Counted from the first letter of the stretch, positions 15,401 through 23,002 are shown. The stretch is DNA of 64,000 bases from Chryseobacterium sp. StRB126 (GCF_000829375.1 NZ_AP014624.1:1302001-1366000); one strand, 5' to 3'. Made by a program: numbers and translations. Notes: generated by a model not told the origin, from the sequence alone.

Positions 15401-17273
15401 CAAGATGGATAAAAGCACTTTACAACCTCTGGTAGATCTTACAGTAGATGATATTAAAATGAATGGGAATGATATGGGAGATATTTCCATTTCAGCAACC
15501 AACGGGTTCTCACTAAATGTATATGATATTGATGTAAAGGTTCATTCTGCAGGAATCTTAGGAAATAACAGTTTAAATCTTACAGGGACTGTTAATAACA
15601 ATTCAGCGTCCCCGGATATTGATCTGACGGCAGAAATGCGTGATTTTGATCTGGCGTTTACCCAGCAGTTCGTTCAGACTATTTTTGGGAATCTCAGAGG
15701 TAAGGCAACGGGTGATCTTAAGATTAACGGAAAACTTAATAACCTTGATTATAGTGGCGATATCGCTTTGAAGGATTTTGGATTAAAACTTCTGTTTACA
15801 GGAGTAGACTATTCATTTGATGATAATGTAATCCAATTAACGAAGGGGCTTGCCATTCTTAACAATATTGAAGTACATGATGGAAGAACCAATTCCAAAG
15901 GAAATATTTCCGGGGCGATCAGGTTTGAAACACTTTCTTCCATGGGGATTGATCTGATCATGAGGGCAGATAATCTTTTAGTGCTAAACTCTACACAGAA
16001 GGATTCTGATCTGTTTTGGGGAAGAGTTTACGGTCAGGGTGATTTGTATGTATCCGGTCCTGTGTCCGGACTAAGTATAACGACTCCTAATATGAGAGCA
16101 CTTAACGGAAGTACCTTTACTTTTAACTCGAGTTCCACTTCAAATGTTGAAGAGTTCAAGATGCTGAGATTCCTGAAAGAAGGAAAAGACGGTTTGGTAA
16201 CGTTGGAAGAAAAGAAAAAAACAGGTGCCAATATGTATATTGATTTCAATTTGGCAGTAGATAAAGGAACTACGGTAAATGTATTGATTGGAGATGATGT
16301 AGGAAGTATCACTGTAAAAGGAACAGCAGATCCGTTGAGGTTCCAGATGAGCCGACAGGGAAATATTGCCATGAACGGTACCTATAAGGTTGATAACGGA
16401 ACATTCGTATCCAAAGCGATCCTTAACAAAACCTTCCAGATCCAGAAAAACAGCAGCATCAGATGGGATGGTGATGCGATGAAGCCGGCACTGGATATTA
16501 CAGCTAATTATGTAAGAATGGTTTCCAATGCGGGGGAATATCTGAGTATGGGTAAACTACAGCCTATAAGTATTCTGTTACAGGCTAATATTACTGAGTC
16601 TTTGATAGATCCTAAAGTGGAATTGAATGTTACGGCAATGGATGTTTCCAGCCAGGTAAGAGAAACGCTGGCTGCCAAAATGAGCCAGGAAGGAGAAAAA
16701 GTACTTCAGTTCGGTTCCGTTCTTCTACTGAGTACCTTTAATGTTTCCAATACCGGAGGAGTAGATGTGAATATGGGTAACGTCGCAGAATCACAAGGAT
16801 ATAACATGCTTCTGAAACAGCTTGGATCGGTTCTTAATACCATGAGTAATGAATTCCAGATCGACCTGAACTATGTGAAAGGTGACCAAAATTCAAATAC
16901 GGCAGACAGAGCGAATGCGGGAGTTAGCGTAGCCCTTTCACCAAGGATAAATATCAAGACCGGATTGGGTATTCCATTATCCAAAACAGAAGCAAATGCT
17001 ACCGGAGCACAGAACAATTATCTTTCAGGAGAAGGGTCTATAGAGTATGATTTGTCTAAGAAGAATGACGGTACTTTGGTGGTAAGAGGATATTCTAAAC
17101 CTACGAACATTGGAATGATCAGTACAAACGGAACTGCTAATCAAGCCTATGGAGTAGGGGTGATGTGGAGTAAAAGCTTCAATTCTTTGTTTAAAAAGAA
17201 GAAAAAAGACAAAAAAGTGTCTCCCGAGAAAACGGAAATAAAAACAGATTCTATAAAATCAAATGCTAAATAA
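12471..17273 (+). CDS. TamB-like translocation/assembly module protein (DUF490)
   Basis: The ATG at 12471 gives 1,600 residues. The cytoplasmic N-terminus is charged and helical (VQKTVENVEEKVRETVKEAS); a membrane anchor follows at about 78-100 (AKLLLILFWLGIVLIGGILI). More than 1,000 residues of repeated beta-strand, AsmA/TamB-type sequence follow. The final 350 residues match the DUF490 domain, with FQIQKNSSIRWDGD, VELNVTAMDVSSQV and EFQIDLNYVKGDQNS. TamB-like proteins bridge inner and outer membranes and take part in lipid transport or outer-membrane protein insertion; TamB function in this phylum is inferred. The longer frame from 12402 would overlap tsaD. Divergent spacing to tsaD is four bases. 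Confidence 0.9.
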   Translation: MAKLENNNENENKKSVAENLGDQVQKTVENVEEKVRETVKEASELASDAINHPVETAEEFGKQAMKDVTSYTWWAKLLLILFWLGIVLIGGILITINLPVTKQWAADQALKLVNNDFKSGFSTESVDVNYFGDVTIKGLKVKDYKGLNFIQAREFRADSDWISLAVNAISGKSNSLSFNSLTLVNADVKVITYKGDSISNFVRFTELFDDGKKRDPKKPPFQLNSRVQIIDSKVSIVNQNSEGDHGKWLTATKFNLKAPNVKVVGPNITALINNMSFVTSRWGKSHIVDTFSTELSLTKQFLSLKDLTLNTDHTLLQGAIKFNLHDGSWADFADKVRWDMNINQGSQVSGYDISYFVTNWDNIKPFNLSGKMTGPLNKFHLENFLIRNPDVNIATQTMKVDNLLNGHFSIETKNLSTDFTYKDLKAMMPTFISSKMKNFADDFGKLKYNGTAKVNPDQIYVDNGSLITGIGQAKISKLSLTGYSTAMPKYSGHLDVKDLNTSVITKNKSVGLISGNFDLNGQSFDVNTMRLTTKSQIASIEIMDKVINNLYLDGLLDHKKYNGLITVNDEQAKATIKGLIDFSTSKIMMDVNADVTQLNMNYFTNKPGSQMVSGQVEGKMSMSSINDLTLDVSANNLYFATATQKYNIPSAKLKTFIEAGGRVIDVDAPGAANGKISGKYNLGDLVGMVENGVGRILVGPPPRKLYRGQNFAMKFDVQQGLVNYFLPDLKLPNGAAVEGEYDGDSNNLILNLDATALKYIMTKEEELTDADKALAASNPDYQINNRKNLSKDSAMVDSVKVRINTANLAQQLYARINRLEYNKNIIKDLELKGNNENGNTLHLATVFKHGSPDDEINEKLKEYAINVDQSTDAAGDYVFRFEPTEVKFNEVSWAIDTSPELNHSITYRKNTGDFDIRNLRIYSDKSALFIKEAEFKSIKDFYVDADISDFAIEKLLEMQSGGNSMDIKGLANGSVKIKMDKSTLQPLVDLTVDDIKMNGNDMGDISISATNGFSLNVYDIDVKVHSAGILGNNSLNLTGTVNNNSASPDIDLTAEMRDFDLAFTQQFVQTIFGNLRGKATGDLKINGKLNNLDYSGDIALKDFGLKLLFTGVDYSFDDNVIQLTKGLAILNNIEVHDGRTNSKGNISGAIRFETLSSMGIDLIMRADNLLVLNSTQKDSDLFWGRVYGQGDLYVSGPVSGLSITTPNMRALNGSTFTFNSSSTSNVEEFKMLRFLKEGKDGLVTLEEKKKTGANMYIDFNLAVDKGTTVNVLIGDDVGSITVKGTADPLRFQMSRQGNIAMNGTYKVDNGTFVSKAILNKTFQIQKNSSIRWDGDAMKPALDITANYVRMVSNAGEYLSMGKLQPISILLQANITESLIDPKVELNVTAMDVSSQVRETLAAKMSQEGEKVLQFGSVLLLSTFNVSNTGGVDVNMGNVAESQGYNMLLKQLGSVLNTMSNEFQIDLNYVKGDQNSNTADRANAGVSVALSPRINIKTGLGIPLSKTEANATGAQNNYLSGEGSIEYDLSKKNDGTLVVRGYSKPTNIGMISTNGTANQAYGVGVMWSKSFNSLFKKKKKDKKVSPEKTEIKTDSIKSNAK
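12475..12482 (-). promoter_or_regulatory. tsaD promoter -7 box inside the TamB-like gene start
   Basis: The reverse strand reads TAACTTTG, a perfect TAnnTTTG box, eight bases before the tsaD ATG. These bases are also codons 2-4 of the divergent TamB-like frame. Confidence 0.45.
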
Positions 17274-17355
17274 TCGGAATATTTTAATGATTTTTATCAT
17301 CCGTGTTAATTATTGTTAATATTTGATATATATTTTTTAGTTAAATTATTTTTCG

Positions 17356-17363
17356 TAAATTTG
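17356..17363 (+). promoter_or_regulatory. Promoter -7 box of the Lrp-type regulator
   Basis: TAAATTTG matches TAnnTTTG exactly and lies 44 bases before the regulator ATG. The -33 element is not clear. Confidence 0.55.
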
Positions 17364-17407
17364 CAAAAAATACATAGATTTTTTAAAGAAATTGTAATTT
17401 AACTAAT

Positions 17408-17878
17408 ATGAACTATCAACTGGACGAAATAGACAAGAAGATTCTTGATTTCTTAGTAGAAAACACAAGAATGCCTTTTACAGAAATTGCTAAGCAGATG
17501 GATGTTTCTGCTGGGACAATTCACGTAAGAGTGAAAAAGATGGAAGATGCAGGTATTATTTTGGGATCATCTCTAAGCATCGATTATGGTAAGCTGGACT
17601 ATCATTTTACAGCTTTCATTGGAATCCTTTTGACAAAATCAAACCGTACTCAGGAAGTATTAAAAGAATTGTCAGTTATTCCTAACGTAATTGAAGCTAG
17701 TGTTATTTCCGGGAAATATAATATTTTCTGTAAAGTAAGAGCTAAGAATACGGATGATGCTAAAAGAATTATCTATCAGATTGACGACATTCAGGACGTA
17801 ATGAGAACTGAAAGTATGATCTCTATGGAAGAATTCCTAAGTGATAAAAATAGACTGATTAACGCAATCTCTATTTAA
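17408..17878 (+). CDS. Lrp/AsnC family transcriptional regulator
   Basis: A 156-residue regulator of the feast/famine family. Residues 5-55 form the winged helix-turn-helix (DEIDKKILDFLVENTRMPFT, then EIAKQMDVSAGTIHVRVKKM). Residues about 65-145 form the RAM effector-binding domain (VIEASVISGKYNIFCKVRA), which binds amino acids and assembles octamers. Length is typical. It is transcribed alone from a promoter box at 17356-17363 and ends at a terminator (17904-17935). The DNA targets and ligand cannot be read from the sequence. ansA and asnB in the same window make amino-acid control plausible but not shown. Confidence 0.93.
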   Translation: MNYQLDEIDKKILDFLVENTRMPFTEIAKQMDVSAGTIHVRVKKMEDAGIILGSSLSIDYGKLDYHFTAFIGILLTKSNRTQEVLKELSVIPNVIEASVISGKYNIFCKVRAKNTDDAKRIIYQIDDIQDVMRTESMISMEEFLSDKNRLINAISI

Positions 17879-17903
17879 TTCAAATTTTAAACGAATTACT
17901 ATA

Positions 17904-17935
17904 AAAGAACTTATGAAATTTCTCATAAGTTCTTT
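17904..17935 (+). terminator. Terminator of the Lrp-type gene, fused to the next promoter
   Basis: A 13-bp stem AAAGAACTTATGA / TCATAAGTTCTTT is followed by ATTTTTG. The last bases of the terminator are also the start of the promoter box at 17935-17942. Confidence 0.8.
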
Positions 17936-17942
17936 ATTTTTG
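17935..17942 (+). promoter_or_regulatory. Promoter -7 box for a possibly leaderless gene
   Basis: TATTTTTG is followed by only five bases (TACCT) before the ATG at 17948. The transcript probably starts at or near the start codon. The sequence around it, TTTATTTTTGTACCTATGGA, is identical to that before recR (59337 onwards). Confidence 0.5.
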
Positions 17943-17947
17943 TACCT

Positions 17948-18325
17948 ATGGAAGAATACAGCTATTTTGACGAGGATCCGAAGAAAGGATGGGGATTTGT
18001 ACTGGCATTTGCTGCCTTAATGTTGTTTACCTTAATGGGACTGGGAATAGATGTTGATGAATATCTTCAGCATGAATATCTTGAAATCCCGAGATGGTAT
18101 TTTTATGTCATCTTTTCAATCGATGCACTGATGGTGATAGGCCTTGTATTGATGTTCTTTTACAAAAAAATAGGAATCATTATATTCCCGGTTTTATTGG
18201 TGCTGCATTTCTTTATGCACAACTACTATCTGTCTACCTTCCTGTATACAGATGTTACCAATCTTTTCCTTTTTACAGGTTTTGGAATGCTGGCCATTAT
18301 TCCGAAGTGGAAATTTTTTAAATAA
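17948..18325 (+). CDS. Small integral membrane protein
   Basis: A 125-residue protein with three or four membrane segments: about 15-35 (GWGFVLAFAALMLFTLMGLG), 50-72, 75-95 and 105-122. It starts MEEYSYFDEDPKKG. No transporter or enzyme signature is seen and no family is recognised. It follows the Lrp-type gene but has its own promoter box and a terminator before it, so it is likely a separate unit. It converges with the SPASM maturase gene. Confidence 0.75.
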   Translation: MEEYSYFDEDPKKGWGFVLAFAALMLFTLMGLGIDVDEYLQHEYLEIPRWYFYVIFSIDALMVIGLVLMFFYKKIGIIIFPVLLVLHFFMHNYYLSTFLYTDVTNLFLFTGFGMLAIIPKWKFFK

Positions 18326-18383
18326 GAGTTTTTACCTCTCTTATTTCTATATAATGAAATAGCTTTTAAACATCGTTTAAAAG

Positions 18384-19463
18384 CTATTTTAGTTTATGTA
18401 ACTCATAATGATGAATGGCTTTCTGTTTTAGCGGATTTTTACTCCATTCTTTCCATTCATTGGTATAAGGATTGTAACCACACTTTAAAGGCTTTGATAT
18501 ATCCAGGTTTTCCGGAGTATAATGGGATCGTTCTGTATAAGCCCTGCAATCTGTACAGATATACCTGAATTCGCAATCTTTACAGCCTTCTATGCTGTCT
18601 TTGGTGATATTCCAATATTTTTTGAAACCGGGCTGTTCCAATGCTTCTTCCAGACTCGAATTGTAAATGTTTCCAAAGCTTTCTGGCATTAAAGGGCAGT
18701 TTTTGATATTTCCTTCTATATCTATTCCGATTTTCTTGTGTAAACAAGAATTATAATTGATAGCTTCTAGTACCTTTGGGAGATTGGTATTGAAATACTT
18801 CATATCCACCTTTCCGCAGGATGATATTTTGATGGGTTCTTTTACAAAGTTCAGATTGAACTTAAATTCATTTTTTGTTTTGAAAGGCTTCTTAGGACTC
18901 TGATAAAAAATAAGGCTATAAATTCTTTCTGTTGCATGGTCCAGTTTCTGAATAAGTGAGTGATCTATTTCGCTGTGAAAAGGAGAAATGATTTCTATTC
19001 CTGCAAGTACAGATGAGGTGAAGGTATAATCTATACTGATAAGTTCCTCTAAGGGTAACGGTTTTGAACTATAAATTACTAAATTTCTGATCTCAAGATT
19101 CTCTATAGAGTTTTTAAGCCTCTTTAAAAGGCTTATATCTTCAATTTCGATAAAGAGATCATTAATACGATTAGGTTCGGAATATTCGTAAGATAAGGCC
19201 GGAAAATTCAGGTCCCAGTCATTCTCTGTAATAAACCCATATTCGTTTTCCAATAGGATATCTAAATACTGCAGAACAATGTCCTGAGATTCTTTATCAT
19301 ATGTTTCCAGGATTTCCTCAATAGAATTCTTTTTCAGCTCTTCAATCAGATCATAAAATTCTAATGGATAAAGTTCAGATGTGTTTCTCTGGAGATCTGA
19401 AACTAAGATTCTATTAGCTCCTTTTGTAATTAAAATAGTACTGAATATATTAAAGTATCTCAT
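18384..19463 (-). CDS. SPASM-domain peptide maturase, grasp-with-spasm RiPP system
   Basis: The 359-residue protein probably acts with the ATP-grasp enzyme on the precursor peptide. The N-terminal part begins MRYFNIFSTILITKGANRIL. It is helical and has no CxxxCxxC radical-SAM motif anywhere. The C-terminal SPASM region contains NCPLMPESFGNIYNSSLEEA, CKDCEFRYICTDCRAYTERS and PLKCGYNPYTNEWKEWSK, giving enough cysteines for an auxiliary iron-sulfur cluster. Proteins with this architecture are named 'SPASM domain peptide maturase, grasp-with-spasm system' in public annotation; the reaction is not established. Start overlaps the 60-residue gene by four bases. It is the last gene of the operon. Confidence 0.85.
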   Translation of the reverse strand: MRYFNIFSTILITKGANRILVSDLQRNTSELYPLEFYDLIEELKKNSIEEILETYDKESQDIVLQYLDILLENEYGFITENDWDLNFPALSYEYSEPNRINDLFIEIEDISLLKRLKNSIENLEIRNLVIYSSKPLPLEELISIDYTFTSSVLAGIEIISPFHSEIDHSLIQKLDHATERIYSLIFYQSPKKPFKTKNEFKFNLNFVKEPIKISSCGKVDMKYFNTNLPKVLEAINYNSCLHKKIGIDIEGNIKNCPLMPESFGNIYNSSLEEALEQPGFKKYWNITKDSIEGCKDCEFRYICTDCRAYTERSHYTPENLDISKPLKCGYNPYTNEWKEWSKNPLKQKAIHHYELHKLK

Positions 19464-19642
19464 AAGAATCTTACCAGGAATTTGTAAGGTTTTGATGGTG
19501 TGTAAAAATCCGTCTGATATTTTTCACTTGCTATGGTTGTATTTGCAATAGACTTCTCTCTTTCTTTATTCTTTATCATTTCCATGTAGTTATAAATAAG
19601 AGGAAGCGGATGTTTTTCCTTGGGAGTAAAGTTCTTTTTCAT
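19460..19642 (-). CDS. 60-residue protein of unknown function coupled to both RiPP maturases
   Basis: The frame begins MKKNFTPKEKHPLPLIYNYM and ends in TPSKPYKFLVRFL. It is basic, lacks a GG leader and has no cysteine. ATGA-type overlaps join it to the ATP-grasp gene upstream (19639-19642) and the SPASM gene downstream (19460-19463), so it is very likely translated. It could be a substrate-delivery partner like the RRE peptides of other RiPP systems, a chaperone, or a second unusual substrate; none of these is shown by the sequence. No family is recognised by me. Confidence 0.6.
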   Translation of the reverse strand: MKKNFTPKEKHPLPLIYNYMEMIKNKEREKSIANTTIASEKYQTDFYTPSKPYKFLVRFL

Positions 19643-20541
19643 AAATAATTAGCGATTTCTTTTTCTAATGAATAGTTACAGATAACGGAATGTCCAAGAA
19701 ATTGACCTATGGCATTTACTTCTAAAAAATAAAACTTATCCCGGCCTTTGATGAGATCTAATGAACCGCAATTGAGGTCCAGAGACAGCATCAGCAAATG
19801 GATTCTTTCTTCAATACTTTTAGGGAGCTGATAAGGCACATTTCTGTTGGGGTTTTTATGGTTATACTTCCTGAAATCAATTTTGGTCTGTTCATCATTT
19901 TGCGAAAAGATCGCTGTTGACCAAACCTTCCCGTTCAGATAAAAGCTCCTGATTTCAAAATCTTTTTCAATTTTTTCCTGAAAGAATGTGATAAAGAAAT
20001 TTCCCTTTTGAGGTTCCTTCACTATTGAAGTATACATCATTCCTGTGGAGTCTTGAGTAATATTTTCTGCTCTGGGATTTCCGCCAATGGTTTTGATGAT
20101 GGTTTGATGGATTACTACTTCGTTGGTATTCTCAGCAAGAAAATAATCCGGAACCTCTAAACCCACTTTTTTTGCCTGCTCCAATACCAAGAGCTTATTT
20201 ACATCACTATTACTTTCTTTATTGATATGTCTTTTAGATTCTAATGTTTTTCTCACATAATCTTCCAGCCAGTGTTGATATTCATTCATATTAAGATTAA
20301 TGGATTCATTTTCGTAGCGCAACCTTCTGAAATTTAATCCTCCGTTTCTGTACCACACGCTGGTTATTTCATCAATATAGAATCTATTTCTTTTACTTAC
20401 CAGAAGAAGTCTCTTTTGTTCCGTTTTAATCTCAAAAATTTCATCTTCATGTACACGAATGAATTTTTTGTTCATGGCCAGAAGGTATTTGATCACTTCA
20501 TTGGTTGTATTTTCTTTATTTTCAGAAATAATGAGAATCAT
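19639..20541 (-). CDS. ATP-grasp peptide maturase, grasp-with-spasm RiPP system
   Basis: The 300-residue enzyme is an ATP-grasp ligase like those that install omega-ester or omega-amide bonds in microviridin-type peptides (graspetides). It carries a pre-ATP-grasp region (about 1-95), a central EVPDYFLAENTNEV segment, and the late ATP-grasp core with FEIRSFYLNGKVWS, LNCGSLDLIKGRDKFYFLE and VNAIGQF, in which Glu and Asn bind the metal ions. The SLD(F/L) and LEVNAxGQ pattern is shared with MvdC/MvdD-type enzymes. Assignment to the grasp-with-spasm group rests on that fold and on the SPASM partner two genes downstream. It overlaps the pseudogene-like lipoprotein frame by four bases. Confidence 0.88.
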   Translation of the reverse strand: MILIISENKENTTNEVIKYLLAMNKKFIRVHEDEIFEIKTEQKRLLLVSKRNRFYIDEITSVWYRNGGLNFRRLRYENESINLNMNEYQHWLEDYVRKTLESKRHINKESNSDVNKLLVLEQAKKVGLEVPDYFLAENTNEVVIHQTIIKTIGGNPRAENITQDSTGMMYTSIVKEPQKGNFFITFFQEKIEKDFEIRSFYLNGKVWSTAIFSQNDEQTKIDFRKYNHKNPNRNVPYQLPKSIEERIHLLMLSLDLNCGSLDLIKGRDKFYFLEVNAIGQFLGHSVICNYSLEKEIANYL

Positions 20542-21444
20542 TTTTGTTGTTTTTTAAGCTTATCGAAAAAATCTTTTGCAATCTTCATAGAGGTTTTCAT
20601 TCTGGGGAAACCTATGGCAGCACGGTTTTTATCAATTCTTGCAGAATCAGCAGCATTTAGGTTAGCCTCACTATAACGCATAAATATTCCATACATCGTT
20701 ACTCCATTATTTACATATTGATATTTATCTACCATTTCGATATAATCTCTTGGTGTGCATTCTCCGGATTTAACATAGGGTAGTAATTCCTTTTTGAAGT
20801 ATTCATAGTACTTCGTATAGGCCATATGGTTGAGCATAGTCCCCATAGACATGAGTTGGCCTTCTCTTCCCCGATGTCCTTTTTTTTTGTAATGATGGAT
20901 ACCCATAATTTTTTAAAGTCCATATTAAAAGCTCTGCATTTTTTTTGTCATTCATTTCAACAGTTTCTTTGATATGCCTGTTGTATTGGTCTCGTGTAAA
21001 AGCGATAGAGAATGAATCCACCAAAACCTGATTAAGGCTTTTTTTCCATTGTTGAAATTTTTGTTCCACCTGTACACTATCTATTCCGTGTCTTTTATAT
21101 AACTGGAAAAAATCAGATTCAGGTCTCCAGTAAGGTCCGGTTTGGGCTATTAGTTTATCCAGACTTTTTATTCCTCCAAAATTCTTATGGTATTTATCAG
21201 CCATTTTAATATAAACTTCATATTCAGTGATTCTTTCATTCTGAACTGGAGGATATTGCCTAAATAATTTTTTGTATTGTTTAATGGTAGCCAGAGTATC
21301 CTTTTGAACCCTGTGAATACTGTCAATAGTATAAACTTTATTGTAATAATCAATATAATTAAGTTCTCTGTTTTTGCAGGAAAAGACAGCTAAGCTGATT
21401 ATTAATAAAGTAAAAAGGTAATGCCTGTGCTTATAATTTTTCAT
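20538..21444 (-). pseudogene. Frameshifted paralog of the cluster lipoprotein
   Basis: Two frames (21444 down to 20803, and 20906 down to 20538) together match the intact 301-residue neighbour nearly end to end. The first begins MKNYKHRHYLF with a lipobox-like FSCKN, and the second ends AKDFFDKLKKQQK. The switch occurs at a run of nine A residues on the coding strand (T run at 20880-20888). Removing one A would join LKNYGYPSLQKK to GHRGREGQL and restore one protein of about 302 residues. The break may be a sequencing error, phase variation, transcriptional slippage or true decay. The stop overlaps the ATP-grasp start, so reading-through matters for coupling. Confidence 0.8.
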
Positions 21445-21674
21445 AAAGTTTTGTGTTGGTTTAGGTTAATAAATATAAATCTAAAATCTGTGATAAAATT
21501 ATTTTTTGAATTCTGACTTACATTTTTATCTTTCAGAGTTTTGATTCTATGAAAAACTATTTATTGGGCTTACAGATAGTAACTATTTTAACTTTAACAA
21601 CTTTATCTTCGGGAATGTGATGAATGTCATGTATAACTGAAATGTATTTAATGTTTTGTAATTATAGATAGCCA

Positions 21675-22580
21675 TTAGTGTTTTTGTTGCTTTTTAAGCT
21701 TATCGAAAAAAACTTTTGCAATCTTCATAGAGGTTTTCATTCTGGGGAAACCTATGGCAGCACGGTTTTTATCAATTCTTGAAGAATCAGCAGCATTTAG
21801 GTTTGACTCATCATAACGTATAAATATCCCGTACATCGTTATTCCATTATTCATATACTGATATTTATCTACCATATCAATATAATCCCTAGGAGTGCAT
21901 TCTCCGGATTTTACATATTTCAGTAATTCTGTTTTTAGGAATTCATAATATGGGGTATAAGCCATATGATTAAGTATGTCTATCATTGGCATAAAGACAC
22001 CATGGTTTCCGGTGAGTCCTATTTTCTGTTTTGATGGATATCCATAATTTTTAAGCGTCCATAGTAAAAGTTCAGCATTTTTTTTATCATTCATTTCAAC
22101 AGTCTCTTTGATATGCCTATTGTACTGATCTCTTTTAAAAGCAATGCTGAATGAATCTAATAAAACCTGATTAAGACCTCTTTTCCACTCTTGGTACTTT
22201 TGTTCCACCTGTACACTATCTATTCCGTGTTTTTTATATAGCTTAAAAAAATCAGATTCAGGACGCCAATAAGGTCCTGCCTGTGCGATTAATTTATTCA
22301 GACTTTTCATTCCTCCAAAGCTTTTATGGTATTTATCTGCCATTTTAATATAGGCTTCGAATTCTCTAATTCTCTCATTTTGAATCGGAGGATATTGCCT
22401 AAATAATTTTTTGTATTGTTTAATGGTGGCTAAAGTATCTTTATGGATTCTATGAATACTGTCTATGGTGTAAACTTTATTGTAATAATCAATATAATTA
22501 AGTTCTCTGTTTTTACAGGAAAAAGGAAGATAGCCTACCATTAAAATAGATAAGGAGACTATAAAAGTATTATTTCTCAT
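21675..22580 (-). CDS. Putative lipoprotein of the RiPP cluster, intact copy
   Basis: The 301-residue protein begins with a signal peptide and lipobox (ILMVGYLPFSCKN, Cys22), so it is probably exported and lipid-anchored. The rest is soluble and helical, with NYIDYYNKVYTIDSIHRIHK, ESDFFKLYKKHGIDSVQVEQ and a conserved C-terminal GFPRMKTSMKIAKVFFDKLK. No known catalytic motif is visible. It is a tandem paralog of the frameshifted frame at 20538-21444, with a 230-base gap that shows no clear promoter. The cluster context suggests a role in receiving, binding or protecting against the modified peptide, but this is guesswork. Confidence 0.75.
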   Translation of the reverse strand: MRNNTFIVSLSILMVGYLPFSCKNRELNYIDYYNKVYTIDSIHRIHKDTLATIKQYKKLFRQYPPIQNERIREFEAYIKMADKYHKSFGGMKSLNKLIAQAGPYWRPESDFFKLYKKHGIDSVQVEQKYQEWKRGLNQVLLDSFSIAFKRDQYNRHIKETVEMNDKKNAELLLWTLKNYGYPSKQKIGLTGNHGVFMPMIDILNHMAYTPYYEFLKTELLKYVKSGECTPRDYIDMVDKYQYMNNGITMYGIFIRYDESNLNAADSSRIDKNRAAIGFPRMKTSMKIAKVFFDKLKKQQKH

Positions 22581-22624
22581 AAAGTAGATTATTTAATGGT
22601 AAAAGTGAATTATTTAAAATATAA

Positions 22625-22659
22625 AACTCTCTTGGGACTAAATTAAGCCCCAAGGAGTT
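22625..22659 (-). terminator. Hairpin between precursor gene and the downstream RiPP genes
   Basis: The reverse strand forms stem CTTGGG / CCCAAG (22631-22636 and 22649-22654), extended by AACT / AGTT outside, followed by GTTTTAT. It lies 33 bases after the precursor stop. A leaky terminator here would give more precursor mRNA than maturase mRNA. Confidence 0.5.
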
Positions 22660-22691
22660 GAACTGTTATTAAATTCTAATAACTAAATTTT

Positions 22692-22889
22692 CTATAATCC
22701 TTGACAGCCAGTTCCTACATATAATGTACTCTGGAGATCTTTACCTTTCCAGGTTTTTTTATCATAACACGTTGCATTTTCTGAAGCTGTGTATGTATTA
22801 CCACCTTGAACTAATTTTAAATCTTCTCTTTGTAATTTCTTGTTTTCTGTAGAAGAGAAATTTCTCTTCATTCCAACTAATTTTTTCAT
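22692..22889 (-). CDS. RiPP precursor peptide, GG leader (grasp-with-spasm modified peptide)
   Basis: I choose the ATG at 22889, giving 65 residues; the longer in-frame start at 22982 adds an unrelated N-terminus. The leader, residues 1-30, reads MKKLVGMKRNFSS, then ENKKLQREDLKLVQGG. It ends in the Gly-Gly site cut by C39-type peptidases. The core, residues 31-65, starts NTYTASENATCYDKKTW and contains Glu37, Asp43 and Asp51 as possible donors. Thr, Ser and Lys are possible acceptors for omega-ester or amide links; Cys41 and Cys62 are also present. The leader resembles flavobacterial 'MKKL..MKRNFSSLE..KL' precursors. The gene is upstream of both maturases on the same strand. Confidence 0.85.
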   Translation of the reverse strand: MKKLVGMKRNFSSTENKKLQREDLKLVQGGNTYTASENATCYDKKTWKGKDLQSTLYVGTGCQGL

Positions 22890-23002
22890 TTTTGATATTT
22901 TTTTGTTGATTAAATTATGGTCTGCCATATAATCCCTGGCATTGGGTGATGTATTCTTATGTTTAATTTGTACTGTACACATACAATTTAAATACAGAAT
23001 TT

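Noticed and set aside
21549..21620. Short forward frame between the two lipoprotein genes, beginning MKNYLLGLQIV
   Set aside because: Only 23 codons, read against the operon, with no supporting neighbour. It resembles a signal peptide by chance and was not listed.
22890..22982. N-terminal extension of the precursor frame to 96 residues
   Set aside because: The extra 31 residues do not resemble a leader. The ATG at 22889 starts the typical MKKL..MKRNFSS leader, and an A-rich stretch precedes it.
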